NCBI GenBank assembly: GCA_026874595.1 | Contig: CM049307.1 | Coordinates: 26,204,362-26,268,361 of the forward strand | Direction: 5' to 3' | Length of the DNA: 64,000 nt | Origin: Sipunculus nudus | Lineage: Eukaryota; Annelida; Sipuncula; Golfingiida; Sipunculidae | Shown: one piece after another, positions 59,755 to 64,000 of the stretch | Position numbering within the stretch: position 1 is the first letter of the stretch | How the letters are laid out: every line of letters starts with the position of its first letter | The notes under the pieces: model-generated | Database searches by the model: none | Told to the model about the DNA's origin: nothing | The model's input: only the letters and a program-made list of their open reading frames with translations | Position numbers and translations under genes: made by a program

Positions 59755-60045
59755 AGCCAGGGGTGTTCGTATGGGCGTGTTTTTCCCAAGATAACGCAGG
59801 AAATCATTAACGGCATCCCTTTAAATTTTCAGGGCACCTAAAGAATGAGCACATAAAGAACCAATAAGATTATGGTGTGGGTCCGACACATGGTCTTGAG
59901 ACAGGGAGGACCTCCAGGAATATTCACAAATGTGAAGTCACATATATACCCGATTGAACATAAGAATATGGGCCGAATAAATAAATGCAAACACTTGTTG
60001 GGGGGGGGGGGGGGGTATGCACCAACGAATCTGGGAATATAGGCC
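59755..60045 (+). repeat. Dispersed repeat family B, copy 3
   Basis: The block order is the same as the copies at 34845 and 37229: GGTGTTCGTATGGGCGTG, AAATCATTAACGGCAT, TTTCAGGGCACC, GAATATTCACAAATGTGAAG, AATAAATGCAAAC and CACCAACGAATCTGGGAATA. The G-run at the homologous place has grown to 16 (60000-60015). Confidence 0.75.
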
Positions 60046-61084
60046 AATAATTTTATGAAAACACTGGAAACACTGGTTGCGGCGTATCCCACATTAACGG
60101 GTTCTGTTAGTATAAGTTAAAAATAAACAACTTCTCTAGCAACTGTGAGAAGACATTTACTTAAATGCATATCGGACCAGTAAGGAAATTAAGTCAATAT
60201 TTTAGTGTCATCCTAGGATCCATATAAGGATGCATTGTTTATATTGTTTAAAATATATGTTAGGTGGTTAACCTGAATAAAATCAATCCATTAATCAACA
60301 ATTGTGCTTTATTTTTTTTAACTTCGTTTTATGTATTTTGCAACTCTGTTGCATACTTTTCATAACGAAACTTGACCACATATATTTGTACATTAACTTT
60401 AGCTGTATTTACGTCACCGCGTTTTCGCTTAAAATTCTGTGATTGTATGTTATAATTTTAGTTTATGGACTTATTGAATATTGTATTTTATTGTGATGTA
60501 TCTATGTATTACAGGGCCCTTCTGTAAACAGAATTTTATTCTGATAAAGGCTACCCTGAAAGATGTTGTAATAAATAAATGAATAAATAATTGTTTTACT
60601 CGTAGATCACATGTCAAATTTTAGTGAAAATGGTGGCAATGACTCATGGAAAAGACGAAAGTTAAGAACTGCAGGTTTTCTTTGGCATCGGTCGGTAATT
60701 TCCGGAAGGCCCGTGAAGTAGCCGAGACATGTGTAGGCGGGGGCGGTTTGACCGGGTGATGAGGATACTCCAACGGTCAGTCACATCCACGCTCCATGTT
60801 CTTGTCCTTGTCTTGTGTTCTGAGCAACATAAGGTCACCTCCATCCATCACCTGTACCTATTTTGTGGCAACAGGGCAATCTCCGGGGAAATCTTGTTTC
60901 ATAAATTTACTGAACAAATTAGTTTTAGTTAGGTACCACTTAATGAGGGCAGGCACATCTCCAACTAAATTAGAGGTTAATTTAAGCTTAATTACGATGC
61001 GGTCTTGACCTCTATAAACGAATCACCGTCAGCCATCTGGCGCCACTTCATTTATTTCATTTTTTGTATTATTGTTAATACATG

Positions 61085-61135
<51 letters not shown>

Positions 61136-61189
61136 TATATTTCCCTATAAATGATAATATATAATATATATATGGGACAAAACATAACT
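60046..61189. other. Intergenic, (TA)n at 61088-61133
   Basis: No gene is supported. An ATAAATAAATGAATAAATAA stretch lies near 60571-60590 after a T-rich region; it could be a retroposon tail, but no body was recognised. Confidence 0.35.
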
Positions 61190-61640
61190 GAAAGTCATCT
61201 GACCTATAACGATCATTCTTTGTCCGTCGTCCGTCTGTCTGTCTGTCTGTCCGTCCGTTAACAGGGCAAACATCGTAATCACTGGACCTGGAATCTTCTA
61301 ACTTGAATCTTCTAACTATGAAAAATTTCCTGAAGACCTGAAATAAGGTCTCAGTTACCAATATCCTCCGAGCTATGGGACTCGTAGCCCCCCCCCCCCC
61401 CTCCGCCCCCCCCCCCCCCGAATACTTAAATTTTAAGATAAAACTCCAGTATCTGAATATCTAATGCATTAATCGCCATTATTCTTTGCATGCATATTGA
61501 TCATACAGTGTTTCATCAGTTCGGGCAGACTGGTGGTGCAATCTGTATTTTTTTTCCAATTTTATGCATTATTTTCTCTATTTTTGAGACCTTCAAAGAT
61601 GCGGTCGTCCGTTAACAGGGCACATCGTCCGTTGTGAATA
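61190..61640 (+). repeat. Dispersed repeat family A, copy with expanded C-run
   Basis: It carries the head TGAAAGTCATCTGACC, TTTGTCCGTCGTCCGTCTGT, CCGTTAACAGGGCA, AAATAAGGTCTCAGTTACC, ATATCCTCCGAGCTATGGG, then C14-TCCG-C14 (61388-61419) and a T-rich end. It is collinear with 8556-8960. Confidence 0.75.
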
Positions 61641-61702
61641 AACACATACACAAACACAAGTCCGAACAAGGATGAACGCTTACCCTCCAGGCGGAGGCAA
61701 CT
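61635..61702 (-). repeat. Dispersed repeat family B, 5' fragment
   Basis: The reverse complement reads GTTGCCTCCGCCTGGAGGGT, AAGCGTTCATCC, then a GT-rich strip and TTATTCACAA. This is the first ~65 bases of family B, joined directly to the end of a family A copy. Confidence 0.6.
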
Positions 61703-63804
61703 GTGCGCACTACGTTGACCATCGCGCATGAACAACACAAACTGTGAAGCACTTTGGATCTACATTCTTTTTGCCATGTGTTGTGTGAAGACGAAAGAGA
61801 CCGTTCAAAACTTTTGCAAACTATAGTTTTTTGTATATATAATGGTCACTCCTGAAATGTTTCGATGCACGGATATATCTTTTTTCCTCAGGTGACAAAA
61901 GACTGCGCTGAGCAGAATTTATGTAAACATGCGCAAAACACTGTGAGGAGTTCAGAAACTCTTTATTACAAATACAAAACATATATTAGTAGTCATCTGA
62001 TTTTGTTTTCGGAATAAATGATAATGCTTTTGTGTTCAACTTATTGGTCTGGTGATATATAATTCTTGTATACCATTTATGAATGCATTTTTTTTTCAGA
62101 TAAATGGTTTTGAGAATATGTTTATGAAATACCGTGTTTTCATTTGATCTGGAAGTGTTGAAAATGCACATAGAAATACAACGACGATAACTAAAGAGGT
62201 TACTTAAGGTTCATGCAAATTTCCCATATTATTGAGAAATACTCTTATATAAAATTAAATACTAGCCCTATTTTGGTTAGGTAGAAACACCTCTACATGA
62301 AATTTATATAATGAAATCGGTATACATGTTTCCTTGAAGCCCTGGGCAGTGATGATGTTTACATTTGAGAACCGGATTGGGACGCGAGGCAATCAATTTT
62401 TCGAAGATCTTTGATTGGTTACATATATTATTATTTTTGTTAGACCTATATAGGATTGATTGATGTGAGGAAAATTTGAAAGATTAGTTAAATGTATCTT
62501 TAAAGGGAAGGAAGCTGTTCCTAAAGAAAGAAAAGGGAATATTCATGCGTCGTTAGTTGCAGAAGCGGAACCAATGGGCTTCCGAACCCCCCGCCCCTTT
62601 TCCTTCAGCCGCCGCAACCTTTTTGAAAGGTTTAAGAAAAATTTGTGGACCCCCCTCCGCCTGGACTCCCCTTTTCCGGGCCTTGGGATCTATTTTTAGG
62701 TTTTGTAGAAACTAAATGATGTATTTAAAGGGGAAAACCACTAAAAGTAAGGAAACAAGTTCAATTGGTCAAGTCTTGATGGACGGCCTGCGTAGCCGAG
62801 CACTGATTTTGTGTATTAAGCACTGTTTTCTCCTGATTGTCGGCCGGGTAATGTCCTTGTAAACTGTATGACACATTCTCCCCACAGACAGTCTATCAAA
62901 ATGAATGTCAAGGATAAACCCCCTGCCCACATTCATTCACACAGCACACTTTTACACCGAAAACCTGAGGAGTCTAATTAAAAAAAAATTAAGTAAATAG
63001 AGCAAATATAGAGAAACTGTCGACAACATCTATGCCAAATTTGCATGACCAACAGAAGGTATTTGTCCGTGAAACATATTTTGTATATTGATATACCAGT
63101 GGATCTTTTTTGCGTTGTAATATCCGTGAAGAGGTATTGTAAATATAAACAGCACTTATACACGTACTTTTCTCTATAGTTTACGTGATAAAACTGTTTA
63201 CAGAATTGTTGATTTAGGATGTAAATGCTAGGTGATAGAGTGGCGACACTTGTTGCGATCATTTCAACATTGAGCAAACGGATCACCTGGGTAAATTGCA
63301 ATGGCGTAGCCAGGACTGAGGGAGGGGAGAGACCTACGCCCCTGGAATTGTGAGATTAACCTTTTTTATTGCTGACATACGAATTGAGTGGCAAAGGATT
63401 TCGAGACACATGTTTTCACATTAACTGACCATGCACGTGGGTCAAAAATTGGGTCAAATGTCAGGCCAAACATGCTTAAATCCGTCATCGACAGCAGGGT
63501 TTATCCATGTGCACAATAGTTTTTGATCCTGCCCTTGAGGTTTATTTGTCAGGTTGTGTCTTTGTATGCAAGTTGTCAGGCAGTTCGGCGTTTTCGGTGC
63601 ATGGTAGCATGCATGCAGTTAAGAAACCACGAAAAATCACTCAAACTGATATGTTCATTAAAAATGATTTATTCTCATATCGGCGAGGTCACTGCCAGAA
63701 CAGTGTCATACGTTTAACATGACAATGTAAGAGAACATTGAGAAACAAAAATTCCTTATGTAAGTATTGGATGAGACGGGCTCAGCGCATTTTACCGAAC
63801 CCCC

Positions 63805-63806
<2 letters not shown>
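61703..63806. other. Intergenic, no feature recognised
   Basis: AT-rich DNA with one C-rich patch (about 62586-62690). No exon, element or array is seen. Confidence 0.35.

Positions 63807-63881
<75 letters not shown>
63807..63881. repeat. (GA)n microsatellite
   Basis: A long GA tract has one GAAA interruption near 63866. It yields Arg-Glu dipeptide frames that are not genes. Confidence 0.95.
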
Positions 63882-64000
63882 TTTCGTGTCAAGTTAAACC
63901 TCATTCGAAAACTTTACACCAAAGTTTACTCAAATATATACCAATGAATGAAAATAATCTCCAAAATGGTAAACAATCTTTAAAAACATAATGGTGATCA

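Noticed and set aside
63738-63991. Arg-Glu repeat frames
   Set aside because: Translated (GA)n microsatellite.

Overview
The window is animal nuclear DNA: AT-rich, gene-poor, with spliced genes, canonical AATAAA poly(A) signals, many (TA)n, (GA)n and (CT)n microsatellites, long G/C homopolymers and abundant transposon debris. There is no operon structure, ribosome-binding-site pattern, CRISPR array or rRNA. A marine mollusc, most likely a bivalve, is my best guess. It rests on remembered resemblance of the dispersed repeats (GGTCA-rich blocks, CTCAGNTGACTT palindromes) to bivalve repeats and on the GPCR style, and was not tested by a search.

Genes. Bases 1-345 are the 3' end of a coiled-coil protein gene with a poly(A) signal at 558. 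The only complete, convincing gene is an orphan rhodopsin-class GPCR at 24102-25283. It has one coding exon behind a strong splice acceptor (24066-24067) and a poly(A) signal at 25918. Its 5' noncoding exon must lie upstream; 14880-15410 and 20820-21023 are candidates. A possible two-exon 65-residue gene (27276-27619) lies inside a large inverted repeat. A promoter-like block at 56590-57140 has no gene I can see attached.

Layout. 2.2-3.4 kb: 41-bp satellite with a hairpin in each unit. 6.2-6.5 kb: degenerate 30-bp minisatellite. 7.1-8.4 kb: 66-bp satellite, with an orphan copy at 10.35 kb across a block of dispersed repeats rich in nuclear-receptor half-sites. 11.4-12.6 kb: 27-bp satellite ending in G24. 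13.5-14.4 kb: dead LINE. 17.7-18.6 and 19.8-20.5 kb: further minisatellites. 24-26 kb: GPCR. 26.6-30.1 kb: two ~600-bp inverted arms around 2.3 kb. 31.85-33.15 kb: 28-bp satellite. 38.2-38.4 kb: 43-bp repeat. 39.1-39.4 kb: tRNA-derived SINE. 40.3-42.6 kb: internally deleted LTR retrotransposon with intact 5-bp target duplication. 53.9-54.7 kb: pogo-type MITE. 57.7-58.2 kb: foldback MITE with 9-bp target duplication. Two dispersed families, called A and B here, recur through the window.

Nothing in the window reads as a multi-gene system. The most informative material is structural: the inverted promoter-like arms, the elements whose ends and target duplications can be read to the base, the regulatory-motif content of the repeats, and a GPCR lacking two class-A microswitch motifs.
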